From the NCBI GenBank assembly GCA_029261435.1, contig JAJDBI010000249.1:1-16362 (forward strand): a stretch of DNA of 16,362 nucleotides, in the 5' to 3' direction. Position 1 is the first letter of the stretch. Every line of letters starts with the position of its first letter. The translations under genes were made by a program, and so were the position numbers. Shown in pieces: positions 6,859 through 14,043 of the stretch. Source of the DNA: Nitrospinaceae bacterium (GTDB lineage: Bacteria > Nitrospinota > Nitrospinia > Nitrospinales > VA-1). The notes below the pieces were generated by a model, which saw only the letters and a list, made by a program, of their open reading frames with translations, was not told the origin of the DNA and did not search any database.

Positions 6859-6889
6859 TTGATCCCCCCACCCCGGATAAAGGTATAAT
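6859..6889 (+). promoter_or_regulatory. Putative recA promoter
   Basis: A perfect TATAAT -10 (6884-6889) lies about 35 bases before the recA start, with TTGATC (6859-6864) as a possible -35 at a long 19-base spacing. GTTTGTAAAC (6897-6906), a short dyad, overlaps the expected start of transcription and could be an operator. No CTGT-N8-ACAG or GAAC-N4-GTTC LexA box is visible. Confidence 0.6.
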
Positions 6890-6924
6890 GCCCCCGGTTT
6901 GTAAACTGAAAATGACAAGGAGAC

Positions 6925-7995
6925 ATGATGGGCGCGGACGATAGAGATAAAGCACTGGAACTGGCATTCACTCAAATTGAGAAACAATTCGGCAAAGGCT
7001 CCATAATGAAACTGGGCAAAGCCGAAAGCCTGAAAGGAATCCAAGTCATTCCCACCGGTTCCATTTCTCTGGATCACGCTTTGGGTGTGGGGGGAGTTCC
7101 CAGAGGCAGAGTGATTGAAATCTACGGCCCGGAAGGTTCAGGAAAAACCAGCTTAACACTCCATATCATTGCGGAGGCACAAAAGGACGGAGGCGTCGCC
7201 GCTTTCATTGATGCAGAGCACGCTCTGGACCCGGAATATGCTTCCAACCTTGGTGTCAATCTGGATGATCTGCTTCTCTCACAGCCCGATACCGGTGAAC
7301 AAGCTCTGGAAATTGTAGAAGTTCTCGTTCGTAGTGGTGCAATCGATGTCATCGTCGTTGACTCAGTAGCAGCCCTCGTCCCCAAGTCAGAGCTCGATGG
7401 AGATATGGGCGATTCTCATATGGGACTGCAAGCTCGGTTGATGTCTCAGGCCATGCGCAAACTGGCCGGTGTGGTTAACAAATCCAAAACCAGCCTGATA
7501 TTCATCAACCAGATACGTATGAAAATTGGAGTGATGTTTGGCAACCCAGAAACAACGACTGGCGGTAACGCACTCAAGTTTTATTCTTCCGTCCGCATGG
7601 ATATTCGTCGTATCGCGGCCTTGAAGGATGGCGAAAACGTCATCGGTAACCGCACCCGAGTCAAGGTGGTAAAAAATAAAGTAGCCCCACCCTTTCGTCA
7701 GGTAGAGTTTGACATTATCTATGGCAAAGGCATCTCAAAAGTCGGTGATCTGCTCGATCTCGGTGTGGCCCACGATATCATCTCCAAAAGCGGAACATGG
7801 TTCTCTTATAACGAGACCCGGATTGGTCAAGGTCGTGAAAACTCAAAGAACTTTTTGACCGAAAACTCCGAAATGGCGGCAGAAATTGAAACACGCCTGC
7901 GAGAAACTCTTGGACTGACCCCATCCGAGCCAGCGCCAGAGGAAAGTAAAGAAGAACCCTCAGCCAAAGAGAAAAAAGCCGCAAAAAATTCCTGA
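6925..7995 (+). CDS. recA: Recombinase RecA
   Basis: This is the cytoplasmic DNA-dependent ATPase that forms filaments on single-stranded DNA, catalyses homologous strand exchange and stimulates LexA self-cleavage. The 356-residue protein is complete and highly conserved: FGKGSIMKLG (22-31), Walker A GPEGSGKT (68-75), catalytic Glu98 in FIDAEHALDP, Walker B VIVVDS (142-147), loop L1 ELDGDMGDSHMG (156-167), and loop L2 with FINQIRMKIGVMFGNPETTTGG (193-214). The tail after about residue 333 mixes Glu and Lys (EEPSAKEKKAAKNS), less acidic than in E. coli. AAGGAG at 6917-6922 precedes two adjacent ATG codons. The second (6928) has the better spacing of five bases; the first is given here and the choice changes one residue. 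recX follows after 17 bases, a common pairing. Confidence 0.97.
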   Translation: MMGADDRDKALELAFTQIEKQFGKGSIMKLGKAESLKGIQVIPTGSISLDHALGVGGVPRGRVIEIYGPEGSGKTSLTLHIIAEAQKDGGVAAFIDAEHALDPEYASNLGVNLDDLLLSQPDTGEQALEIVEVLVRSGAIDVIVVDSVAALVPKSELDGDMGDSHMGLQARLMSQAMRKLAGVVNKSKTSLIFINQIRMKIGVMFGNPETTTGGNALKFYSSVRMDIRRIAALKDGENVIGNRTRVKVVKNKVAPPFRQVEFDIIYGKGISKVGDLLDLGVAHDIISKSGTWFSYNETRIGQGRENSKNFLTENSEMAAEIETRLRETLGLTPSEPAPEESKEEPSAKEKKAAKNS

Positions 7996-8012
7996 ACTTA
8001 AAATAGAGTCCG

Positions 8013-8492
8013 ATGCCGGATCAAGAAGTCCTCAAAACCGCTAAATCCCAGGCATTCAAATACCTCTCTTATCGGGATCGAAGTAAGAAGGAGGTTGCCC
8101 AGCATCTGGAAAAAAAAGGGCACACTCCTTCTGTCGTTCAGGACACACTTCAGGAACTTGAAAAGCTGAACTACATCAACGATCAGCGATTTGCGATGGA
8201 ATGGGGCCGGTGGCGTGTTGAAGTAAAACGATTTGGTAAAAAACGTTTACAACATGAGCTTTCGGCAAAAGGTGTTTCTTCCTCTATCATTGAAACCGCT
8301 TTGACCACTCTTTATGATTCTCATCCCGAACAAGACCTTGCATTGGCCTGCGCCAATAAAAAACTGTCATCCCTTCATGGACTGGAGCCCGAAAAAAAGA
8401 CACGCAGGCTGGCTCAATATCTTCAGCGAAGAGGATTTTCCTCCGATATTATTTACGAGACTCTAAAAACCACTAGCCGTGGAGGCGAATAG
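8013..8492 (+). CDS. recX: RecA regulatory protein RecX
   Basis: This small basic cytoplasmic protein binds the RecA filament groove and modulates (usually inhibits) RecA activity. At 159 residues it has the normal RecX length. The family's repeated three-helix modules are visible: AFKYLSYRDRSKKEVAQHLEKKGH (14-37), VVQDTLQELEKLNYINDQRFAMEW (41-64) with the conserved LxxLxYINDxRFA core, RWRVEVKRFGKKRLQHELSAKGV (66-88) with the G-x2-R/K-L pattern, and a C-terminal KKTRRLAQYLQRRGFSSDIIYETL. It begins 17 bases after recA, preceded by a weak TAGAG ribosome site, and is almost certainly co-transcribed with it. Confidence 0.9.
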   Translation: MPDQEVLKTAKSQAFKYLSYRDRSKKEVAQHLEKKGHTPSVVQDTLQELEKLNYINDQRFAMEWGRWRVEVKRFGKKRLQHELSAKGVSSSIIETALTTLYDSHPEQDLALACANKKLSSLHGLEPEKKTRRLAQYLQRRGFSSDIIYETLKTTSRGGE

Positions 8493-8494
8493 CA

Positions 8495-8593
8495 ATGGCT
8501 CATCAAATTGCATACAAGGGCAGAACTATTTCAAATTTTAGGCTAAGAGTCTGGGAAACAGAATTTGCCACATCACCCATTGACCAGGATTAA
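8495..8593 (+). CDS. Possible 32-residue peptide between recX and pilD
   Basis: The ATG two bases after the recX stop opens a frame of 32 codons (MAHQIAYKGRTISNFRLRVW, then ETEFATSPIDQD) ending at 8593, six bases before the pilD ATG. GGAGG at 8481-8485, inside the end of recX, sits nine bases upstream, a strong ribosome site with no other obvious client. The peptide is soluble, basic at first and then acidic, with no known motif. It may be a real coupled peptide, a translational bridge to pilD, or chance. Confidence 0.3.
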   Translation: MAHQIAYKGRTISNFRLRVWETEFATSPIDQD

Positions 8594-8599
8594 TTCAGA

Positions 8600-9373
8600 A
8601 TGGAGTCTATTCAAGCAATTCCTTACCCTCTTTTAGTCGGTGCCATATTTTGCTTCGGGCTGGCAATTGGGAGTTTTGCAAACGTCTGTATTTACCGTTT
8701 ACCTCGTAAAGAATCTGTGGCTTTTCCTGGATCGCATTGTCCAGGTTGTTCATCGGCAGTTCGCCCGCTGGATAACATTCCACTCATCAGCTATATTGTT
8801 CTCGGAGGGAAATGTCGGGACTGCGCCACACGTATTTCTCCGATTTACCCGGCCATAGAGTTGGTGACCGCACTTCTCATGCTGGCAGGATTCTTCAAGT
8901 TCGGGCCGACGTTTGACTTTCTGGTTTATGCTGTTGTGGCTCCCACGCTGGTCATCATCACAGCAATCGACATCGAGCACCAGATCATTCCCGATGTGAT
9001 CACCCTACCGGGCATTGTACTGGGACTTGCCGTGGGAAGCTATACGATTGGCTACGCAGACTCCCTACTTGGTTTTTTTCTAGGGGGTGGGTTATTTTAT
9101 CTGCTAGCTGTACTCAGTAATGGAGGGATGGGGGGAGGCGACATAAAATATATAGCGGCGGCCGGAGCTTTGTTAGGCTGGCAGAAAGTGCTGTTGGTGA
9201 TTTTTATCGGAGCGTTTCTAGGATCCATAGTCGGACTGTTCCAGATCGCCATACAAAAGAAATCAAGAAAAAGCCTGATCCCATTTGGCCCTTTTCTCGC
9301 GGCAGGCACCCTGATCACATTATTTTATGGTAACCCGCTCATTCGGTTATACTTGGAGTATGTAGGAAGGTGA
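8600..9373 (+). CDS. pilD: Prepilin peptidase / N-methyltransferase (type IV leader peptidase)
   Basis: This inner-membrane aspartyl protease cleaves the leader of type IV prepilins and type II secretion pseudopilins, and usually N-methylates the new N-terminus. The 257-residue protein has about seven or eight hydrophobic segments. After the first one, GSFANVCIYRLPR (24-36) leads into the cytoplasmic methyltransferase loop with an intact zinc-type quartet, CPGC (Cys47, Cys50) and CRDC (Cys72, Cys75). The two catalytic aspartates are Asp124 in AIDIEHQIIPD and Asp181 in GGGDIK. Length and motifs are complete, so it is probably bifunctional. No pilin or secretion genes are adjacent; it follows recX by 107 bases and may be read from the recA transcript. 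Confidence 0.93.
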   Translation: MESIQAIPYPLLVGAIFCFGLAIGSFANVCIYRLPRKESVAFPGSHCPGCSSAVRPLDNIPLISYIVLGGKCRDCATRISPIYPAIELVTALLMLAGFFKFGPTFDFLVYAVVAPTLVIITAIDIEHQIIPDVITLPGIVLGLAVGSYTIGYADSLLGFFLGGGLFYLLAVLSNGGMGGGDIKYIAAAGALLGWQKVLLVIFIGAFLGSIVGLFQIAIQKKSRKSLIPFGPFLAAGTLITLFYGNPLIRLYLEYVGR

Positions 9374-9425
9374 TATTCCTTAAAAAAATAACAGCAACAC
9401 TCTAATCAGCAATCGGACTTAAAAC

Positions 9426-9929
9426 ATGGAAAACGAAAAAAACAAAGACGAATCTCTGGAACAGAAACCCGAAAGTATTGCATCAGAATTGGAGTCTATC
9501 CGAGCAAGCCTGCGAAAAAGAGAAAGCGATACCACCACCCTAAAGATTCTTTTCTATACTGGTCTCGCTGTTTTGCTATTCGGCTTCTTTTACACCAACC
9601 AGACTCTGCAAAGAGCTCAACACCGAAACCTTGAATCGCACGTCACTCTTCTGCAGAGCCAGGTTAGCCACACTCTCCTTATGCTCGAAAAAAAACTGCA
9701 TGAAGAAATTACTGCCCTTGATGTGAAGTTGAGTGGGGTTTCTGAATCAAGCGTTAGCGAAAGAATTCAAGACATGAACCGAGCCCTGGATCAACTTGAA
9801 CCCCAATCCACCGCCACGAGTGTTTTAATCGAAAAAGTCCAGAGAAGTTCTAATGAACTGAGGAATATGGTTGAAGCTGAAAACCAGCAGGAAATGTCTC
9901 CAACACACAAAATATTAGCATTCGAATAA
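9426..9929 (+). CDS. Membrane-anchored coiled-coil protein, unknown function
   Basis: The 167-residue protein has a charged N-terminal region with heptad-like SELESIRASLRKRE (19-33). A single hydrophobic helix follows, LKILFYTGLAVLLFGFFY (39-56). After that comes a long helical stretch rich in Glu, Gln, Leu and Ser (about 60-155), with leucines at heptad spacing, ending in a short unstructured tail (PTHKILAFE). The layout predicts a single-pass inner-membrane protein with coiled coil on one or both sides. It lies 52 bases after pilD on the same strand and may be co-transcribed, but nothing ties it firmly to pili. The tRNA-Lys remnant begins seven bases after its stop. I do not recognise a family. 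Confidence 0.7.
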   Translation: MENEKNKDESLEQKPESIASELESIRASLRKRESDTTTLKILFYTGLAVLLFGFFYTNQTLQRAQHRNLESHVTLLQSQVSHTLLMLEKKLHEEITALDVKLSGVSESSVSERIQDMNRALDQLEPQSTATSVLIEKVQRSSNELRNMVEAENQQEMSPTHKILAFE

Positions 9930-9935
9930 CCACCC

Positions 9936-9982
9936 ACGGACTCTTAATCAGTAGGTTGAAGGTTCGATTCCTTCACGGCCAC
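9936..9982 (+). pseudogene. 3' half of a tRNA-Lys(CUU) gene (remnant, possible attachment site)
   Basis: Positions 9936-9952 form an anticodon arm: stem ACGGA/TCAGT with one mismatch (G-A) and loop CTCTTAA, giving anticodon CUU for lysine. Then come a five-base variable loop (9953-9957), a perfect T-arm GAAGG-TTCGATT-CCTTC (9958-9974), and the acceptor 3' strand ACGGCCA (9975-9981). The expected acceptor 5' strand, D-arm and encoded CCA are absent; upstream is the end of the coiled-coil gene. It cannot fold into a full tRNA, so it is a fragment. A break at the anticodon stem is where tRNA-targeting integrases commonly leave duplicated 3' ends. Confidence 0.7.
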
Positions 9983-10128
9983 TCTTCCAGAGACATGTCT
10001 GTAAACGACTCAAAGTAGAATTGCAGTTAATCAAATTTTTGATATTATTACACCTGCATAAAAATCTAAGAGTAATTTCCATGGGATTTTCATAAACGGA
10101 TTCATATAGAACCTGTGGCATAGAATTG

Positions 10129-10995
10129 ATGCTATTAATTAAACCAGTAAATATTTTTTTTATGTTTCGCTACCAATTCCCTCTGACCATATTTGTAATT
10201 TCGATTGTTTTCTTCCTGATAGTTCCTTTGACTGCATTTGCCGAACCGGAAAAACAAAAAATAGTTCCACAACCCATCCAGGAAATGTTTCAATCGAATT
10301 TAGTCTATCCGCAAGAAGAAGACGAAATTCAATTCACTTTGTTCCCATCCTTCAGCAAAAATGGAAATGGCAAAAAGGCGAGAACTTTATTCGAAGTTGA
10401 ATATGGAGTTACAGACGCTTTTCAAATTATTTTCGAATGGGACGGGCTGTTGTACCAGAACCCTGAAAGCGGACCTGCACTTTCTGGCCCTGGGAACATC
10501 GAGGTGGGGGCTCAATACAGTTGGATGGGCCTGGGGGATGGCAACACACACTTTTCTTTTGGAAGTTTGATTGAACTTCCTGCGGGACCCGTCGATAGAG
10601 GGCTTACAGAAGGTTTTCTGGAAGTACAACCCTTTGCCGTTTTGGCACGGGATTTTCCCAACTTGAACCAAAGCCAGATTTTTGTCGAGTTAGGTTATAA
10701 CTGGACGGACCAGATTAGAAATGTTCCAGAAGGTTCTGAACCTGCAACTGAAAGTATCATCTGGAACGTCGGAGCCTTTTTTCCCTTTGGTCCCTGGCGT
10801 GCAACTTTGGAAATTAATGGACGCAACAACAAATGGGATGGTGGCGACGAAAACGAAATATTTGTTACACCCGGTGTTATTTATAAATTATCAAGAGAAT
10901 GGGAAATAGGCATAGCTACCCCGATTGGAACTACCCAGTCTTCAGACGATTACCGAGCGGTGGGATACTTAATGTGGGAATTTGAATTGGATTGA
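10129..10995 (+). CDS. Outer-membrane beta-barrel-like protein, unknown function
   Basis: A signal peptide ends PLTAFA before EPEKQK, so the protein is exported. The mature part alternates polar and hydrophobic residues in strand-sized blocks: DEIQFTLFPSF, RTLFEVEYGVTDAFQIIFEWDGLLY, GNIEVGAQYSWMGL, THFSFGSLIELPAG, QIFVELGYNWTD, ATLEINGRNN, IFVTPGVIYKLSREWEIGIATPIG and a last strand YRAVGYLMWEFELD. Such blocks fit an antiparallel barrel of about eight to twelve strands, similar in feel to transporter-like OMPs that carry a GVTD/FQ turn. Substrate is unknown. The start is uncertain: ATG at 10129 (given), a TTG just before it at 10126, and an ATG at 10162 which would give the most normal signal peptide (MFRYQFPLTIFVISIVFFLI). 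None has a good ribosome site. It follows the tRNA remnant and stands alone on its strand. Confidence 0.7.
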   Translation: MLLIKPVNIFFMFRYQFPLTIFVISIVFFLIVPLTAFAEPEKQKIVPQPIQEMFQSNLVYPQEEDEIQFTLFPSFSKNGNGKKARTLFEVEYGVTDAFQIIFEWDGLLYQNPESGPALSGPGNIEVGAQYSWMGLGDGNTHFSFGSLIELPAGPVDRGLTEGFLEVQPFAVLARDFPNLNQSQIFVELGYNWTDQIRNVPEGSEPATESIIWNVGAFFPFGPWRATLEINGRNNKWDGGDENEIFVTPGVIYKLSREWEIGIATPIGTTQSSDDYRAVGYLMWEFELD

Positions 10996-11059
10996 ATAAA
11001 TTGAGACCTTGATCCACTCGATACAAGACCACATCAACCTCCTTTAAGCTGAAACATAG

Positions 11060-11096
11060 AAAAAAAATATCGCGTGCAATGATAGCGCTCACTATT
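11060..11096 (-). terminator. Weak terminator-like hairpin downstream of the aldo/keto reductase
   Basis: On the minus strand an imperfect stem (AATA-GTGA-GCG against CGC-GA-TATT) is followed by a run of eight T (complement of 11060-11067). It lies about 70 bases past the reductase stop. The stem is weak, so this is tentative. Confidence 0.3.
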
Positions 11097-11163
11097 GGCC
11101 GAATGCTGGCTTTAGTAGATTTTTCACTCCCCACCAAGCGATCCGACAGCCATAGTCTAAACA

Positions 11164-12108
11164 TCAAGCTGGCCCAAAAATCTTTTCTATATTGTCGCAG
11201 TTCTCGGGAGACGGTTCCCAGCCCACCGCTTTCAGGTTTTCTTTAACCTGTCCAGAATTTTTCACACCCACCAGAGCCGTTGTGAGCCCGTCCTGCCTCA
11301 AGACCCAGTTGATTGCCGTTTGACCACAGGTTTTTCCCTCTGCACTGGCAATTTCTTTAAGCCGGTCCACCTTTTCAATATTATCAACAAAACCTTCGCC
11401 GGTAAAAGTACCAATGATTCCCTTACTCCTCCAGTCTTCAAACCTGGTATTCTTATCGTACTTGCCAGTTAGAACTCCTGACGATAAAGGACTGTACGCG
11501 ATGATGCCGATATCATTTTCCAGACAGAGTGGAATTGTATCCTTCTGAATATCCCGCGCCAGCAGACTGAACTCCGGTTGCAGTGAAACAATTTTGCCGT
11601 ATTGAAGACAATCTTTAATCTGTTCTGCTGAATAATTACTGACCCCGATATGACGGATCTTGCCTTTTTCCTGAATCTCCAACAGCGTTTCCATAGTCTC
11701 TTTTTGATCTGTTTCTACATCAGGCCAATGAACCTGATAAAGGTCGATCATGTCAGTATCCAGGCGTTTCAAACTCTGGTCAATCTCTTCCAGAATCGAG
11801 CTTCTGCTGGCGTCCTTTCGAAGCGCGCTTAAAGATCTTTTGTCCCACCGCAGTCCACATTTTGTAGCAATGATCACTTTGTCCCGAAACGGTTTCAAGG
11901 CTTTGCCAATCAGTTCCTCAGAATGACCAAAACCATAAACCGGAGCTGTATCAAAAAAATTAATCCCCAGATCATACGCTTTTTTAATGGAATCCCTTGA
12001 TTTCCCATCTCCTTCATTGCTCCAGAAGGGTGCCCCGCCTATTCCCCAGGCACCATAACCAATTACTGACACTTCAAGATCACTGCTTCCCAGTTTTCTG
12101 TATTCCAT
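11164..12108 (-). CDS. Aldo/keto reductase
   Basis: This cytoplasmic NAD(P)H-dependent oxidoreductase of the AKR superfamily (TIM barrel) reduces aldehydes or ketones; the substrate is not deducible. The 314-residue protein has the full catalytic tetrad: Asp53 and Tyr58 in FFDTAPVYGFGHSE, Lys83 in IIATKCG, and His127 in DLYQVHWPD. Other family marks are YRKLGSSDLEVSVIGYGAWGIGG (3-25), IRHIGVSNYSAEQI, and the cofactor segment AYSPLSSGVLTGKY. The open frame begins at a TTG at 12120; I take the ATG four codons later because the family starts with MEYRKLG and a GGAAG purine run precedes it. It is divergent from the ABC exporter, with about 160 bases between them. Confidence 0.92.
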   Translation of the reverse strand: MEYRKLGSSDLEVSVIGYGAWGIGGAPFWSNEGDGKSRDSIKKAYDLGINFFDTAPVYGFGHSEELIGKALKPFRDKVIIATKCGLRWDKRSLSALRKDASRSSILEEIDQSLKRLDTDMIDLYQVHWPDVETDQKETMETLLEIQEKGKIRHIGVSNYSAEQIKDCLQYGKIVSLQPEFSLLARDIQKDTIPLCLENDIGIIAYSPLSSGVLTGKYDKNTRFEDWRSKGIIGTFTGEGFVDNIEKVDRLKEIASAEGKTCGQTAINWVLRQDGLTTALVGVKNSGQVKENLKAVGWEPSPENCDNIEKIFGPA

Positions 12109-12164
12109 ATCTTCCGCCAAAGTTAAAATTAAGGTTTCAGGTTTTCTTCCAAAAACCTTTTCGT

Positions 12165-12192
12165 ATTATGCAGGTTGCCATTATAATTGTAA
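12165..12192 (-). promoter_or_regulatory. Possible promoter of the aldo/keto reductase gene
   Basis: On the minus strand, TTACAA (12187-12192) and CATAAT (12165-12170) are 16 bases apart, with a TG directly before the -10. The start of transcription would be near 12158, about 50 bases from the ATG. It overlaps the plus-strand -10 TATAAT at 12182-12187. Confidence 0.4.
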
Positions 12193-12197
12193 GGACA

Positions 12198-12240
12198 CCT
12201 CTAATCAGCCAACACTTTGGCAGTTTTAGAGGCTTTTTTT
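12198..12240 (+). terminator. Terminator-like two-tier hairpin in the leader of the ABC exporter
   Basis: CCTCTAA (12198-12204) pairs with TTAGAGG (12226-12232), and inside it GCCAA (12208-12212) pairs with TTGGC (12217-12221) around a CACT loop. A C and seven T follow (12234-12240). This is a good plus-strand intrinsic terminator. It ends 27 bases before the exporter ATG and just after a TATAAT -10 (12182-12187), so it may act as an attenuator or end an upstream plus-strand transcript. The minus strand lacks a T-run. Confidence 0.65.
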
Positions 12241-12267
12241 AATTATAACAGGCCCATCCTTGAAAAT

Positions 12268-13992
12268 ATGAAATCCCTTTCACGAGTATTGAGTTATTTG
12301 AAACCATATCAAAAAGGTGTGGCGACGACCCTGTTTTTAGCCATTGCCACCACACTTCTGGATCTTGTTCCACCCTGGCTGATCAAAGTGATTGTCGACA
12401 GTCTGGTAGATGGCAAGGAATCCTTATGGATATATGGACCCATAGTCGGTTTAGCCTTCATCTATCTTTCGCGAAACTTCACCAACCATCGGCGCATCAT
12501 GATCAACAATAAAGTCGAGCAGGATGTAGTGTTCGATTTAAGGTCAGACGTTTATCGCGCATTGCAGAATTTGTCCTTAAACTATTTTGAAAACCATTCT
12601 ACTGGCGAGTTGATGTCCCGTGCCAATGATGATGTGAACTATGTAGAACGAATTTTCATTGATGGTGTAGAACAGGTCGTGACCGCCATTCTGACCTTGA
12701 TAGGCATTTCCGTTATACTTTTTTATATGCATTGGAAACTGGCAGTGGTGGCCCTGTTCCCCATTCCTTTCCTGATCTATGGCGCTTGGGTCTACACTTC
12801 CAAGGCCCACAACCAGTATCACGTTGTGCGTAAACGGGCCGCGAAAATGAACGCCAAGCTACAAGATTCTATTTCAGGGATTCGCGAAACTCTTTCTTTT
12901 AATCGCCAACTTCATGAAATCAATCAATTTGAAAAGCGCAGCCGGGATTACTGCGATGGAACGTTGGAAGTCATGCGGTTATGGGCCTTCTACTCCCCAA
13001 CCATGATGTTTCTCGGTTCTCTCGGTACGGTTTTGATCCTCCTGTATGGAGTAGGGTTGGTGCAGGTAGGGGATATCACCATTGGCTCTCTGGTTGCCTT
13101 CGTCGGCTACCTGGCTTTATTTTATACGCCGATCAACCAACTGCATTCCGTCAATCACATGCTTCAACATGCACTGGCCTCCGGCGAACGCTTGTTTGAG
13201 ATCATCGACACCGTGCCCGAAGTGCAAGAAGCACCGAATGCGATTCTCCCTTCGACCAATGTCAGGGGTACGATTCAATTTGACAGGGTGGACTTTTCAT
13301 ATATCCCAGAGAAACCTGCCATTCAAGAAGTTGACTTCACCATCGCGGCTGGAGAAAAAATGGCTCTTGTCGGTCATACCGGGAGTGGTAAATCCACTCT
13401 GATTAAACTGCTCATGCGATTTTATGACGTCAAATCAGGAGCCATACTCATTGACGGGCACCCTGTTAAAGACCTGAAACTTTCCTATCTCCGCGAACAA
13501 ATCGGGCTGGTCGCGCAAGACCCGTTTCTATTTAATGGCACAGTAGCGGATAACATTCTCTACGGAAATATTGGAGCCCATCGGGACCAGGTCATCTCGG
13601 CCGCTATCTCGGCTCATGCCGATCCCTTTATAAAGAATCTGCCCGATGGATACGACACTCTGGTCGGGGAACGAGGAGTCAAGCTTTCTGGAGGGGAAAA
13701 GCACCGCATCGCCATTGCACGTACTTTCTTGAAAGACCCGCCAATCCTGATACTGGACGAAGCCACTTCATCTGTAGACACTGAAACCGAGAGCCACATC
13801 AAGCAAGCTCTCGACACATTGATGGCAGGGCGAACGACTCTAATTATTGCGCATCGCTTATCAACACTGGAAGGAGCTGATCGGGTTCTGGTTATGAAGA
13901 GAGGAGCACTGGTTGAGACTGGAATTCACGATACCTTGATCGCCACCGACTCAGAATACGCACAACTGTTTCGGCAACAAGTTCATCTTTAA
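12268..13992 (+). CDS. ABC exporter, fused permease-ATPase (MsbA/lipid-multidrug type)
   Basis: This inner-membrane half-transporter works as a homodimer or heterodimer, exporting lipids, drugs or similar hydrophobic cargo. Its 574 residues fit the type I exporter pattern. The transmembrane domain (about 1-320) has around six helices and the coupling region YFENHSTGELMSRANDDV. The nucleotide-binding domain (about 333-574) contains Walker A GHTGSGKST (369-377), the Q-loop in VAQDPF (Gln417), signature LSGGE (473-477; Glu instead of the usual Gln, tolerated in many exporters), Walker B ILILDE (493-498, catalytic Glu498) and the H-loop AHRLS (His529). The frame is open from a TTG at 12217 that lies in the terminator hairpin; the ATG at 12268 matches the usual exporter start, so I use it. 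The upstream hairpin suggests control by termination. Confidence 0.93.
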   Translation: MKSLSRVLSYLKPYQKGVATTLFLAIATTLLDLVPPWLIKVIVDSLVDGKESLWIYGPIVGLAFIYLSRNFTNHRRIMINNKVEQDVVFDLRSDVYRALQNLSLNYFENHSTGELMSRANDDVNYVERIFIDGVEQVVTAILTLIGISVILFYMHWKLAVVALFPIPFLIYGAWVYTSKAHNQYHVVRKRAAKMNAKLQDSISGIRETLSFNRQLHEINQFEKRSRDYCDGTLEVMRLWAFYSPTMMFLGSLGTVLILLYGVGLVQVGDITIGSLVAFVGYLALFYTPINQLHSVNHMLQHALASGERLFEIIDTVPEVQEAPNAILPSTNVRGTIQFDRVDFSYIPEKPAIQEVDFTIAAGEKMALVGHTGSGKSTLIKLLMRFYDVKSGAILIDGHPVKDLKLSYLREQIGLVAQDPFLFNGTVADNILYGNIGAHRDQVISAAISAHADPFIKNLPDGYDTLVGERGVKLSGGEKHRIAIARTFLKDPPILILDEATSSVDTETESHIKQALDTLMAGRTTLIIAHRLSTLEGADRVLVMKRGALVETGIHDTLIATDSEYAQLFRQQVHL

Positions 13993-14043
13993 GCCGGAGA
14001 TGATAAACCACAATTCCCTGCTTTATCTCAATGAATCTTCATA

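Noticed and set aside
9991..10000. Perfect palindrome AGACATGTCT just after the tRNA remnant
   Set aside because: A 10-bp palindrome is expected by chance in a window of this size, and nothing around it suggests a recombination core.
10931..11164. Minus-strand frame of about 77 codons whose ATG overlaps the aldo/keto reductase stop (TGATG)
   Set aside because: The overlap would allow coupling, but there is no domain signal, it runs through a T8 tract and weak hairpin, and its end overlaps the outer-membrane protein gene on the other strand.
12217..12267. N-terminal extension of the ABC exporter from TTG 12217
   Set aside because: The TTG lies inside the terminator hairpin and the extra 17 residues do not resemble exporter N-termini; ATG 12268 fits the family start.
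13684..13698. ABC signature LSGGE instead of LSGGQ as a sign of inactivity
   Set aside because: Glu at this position occurs in many functional exporters, and the Walker A, Walker B, Q-loop and H-loop are intact.
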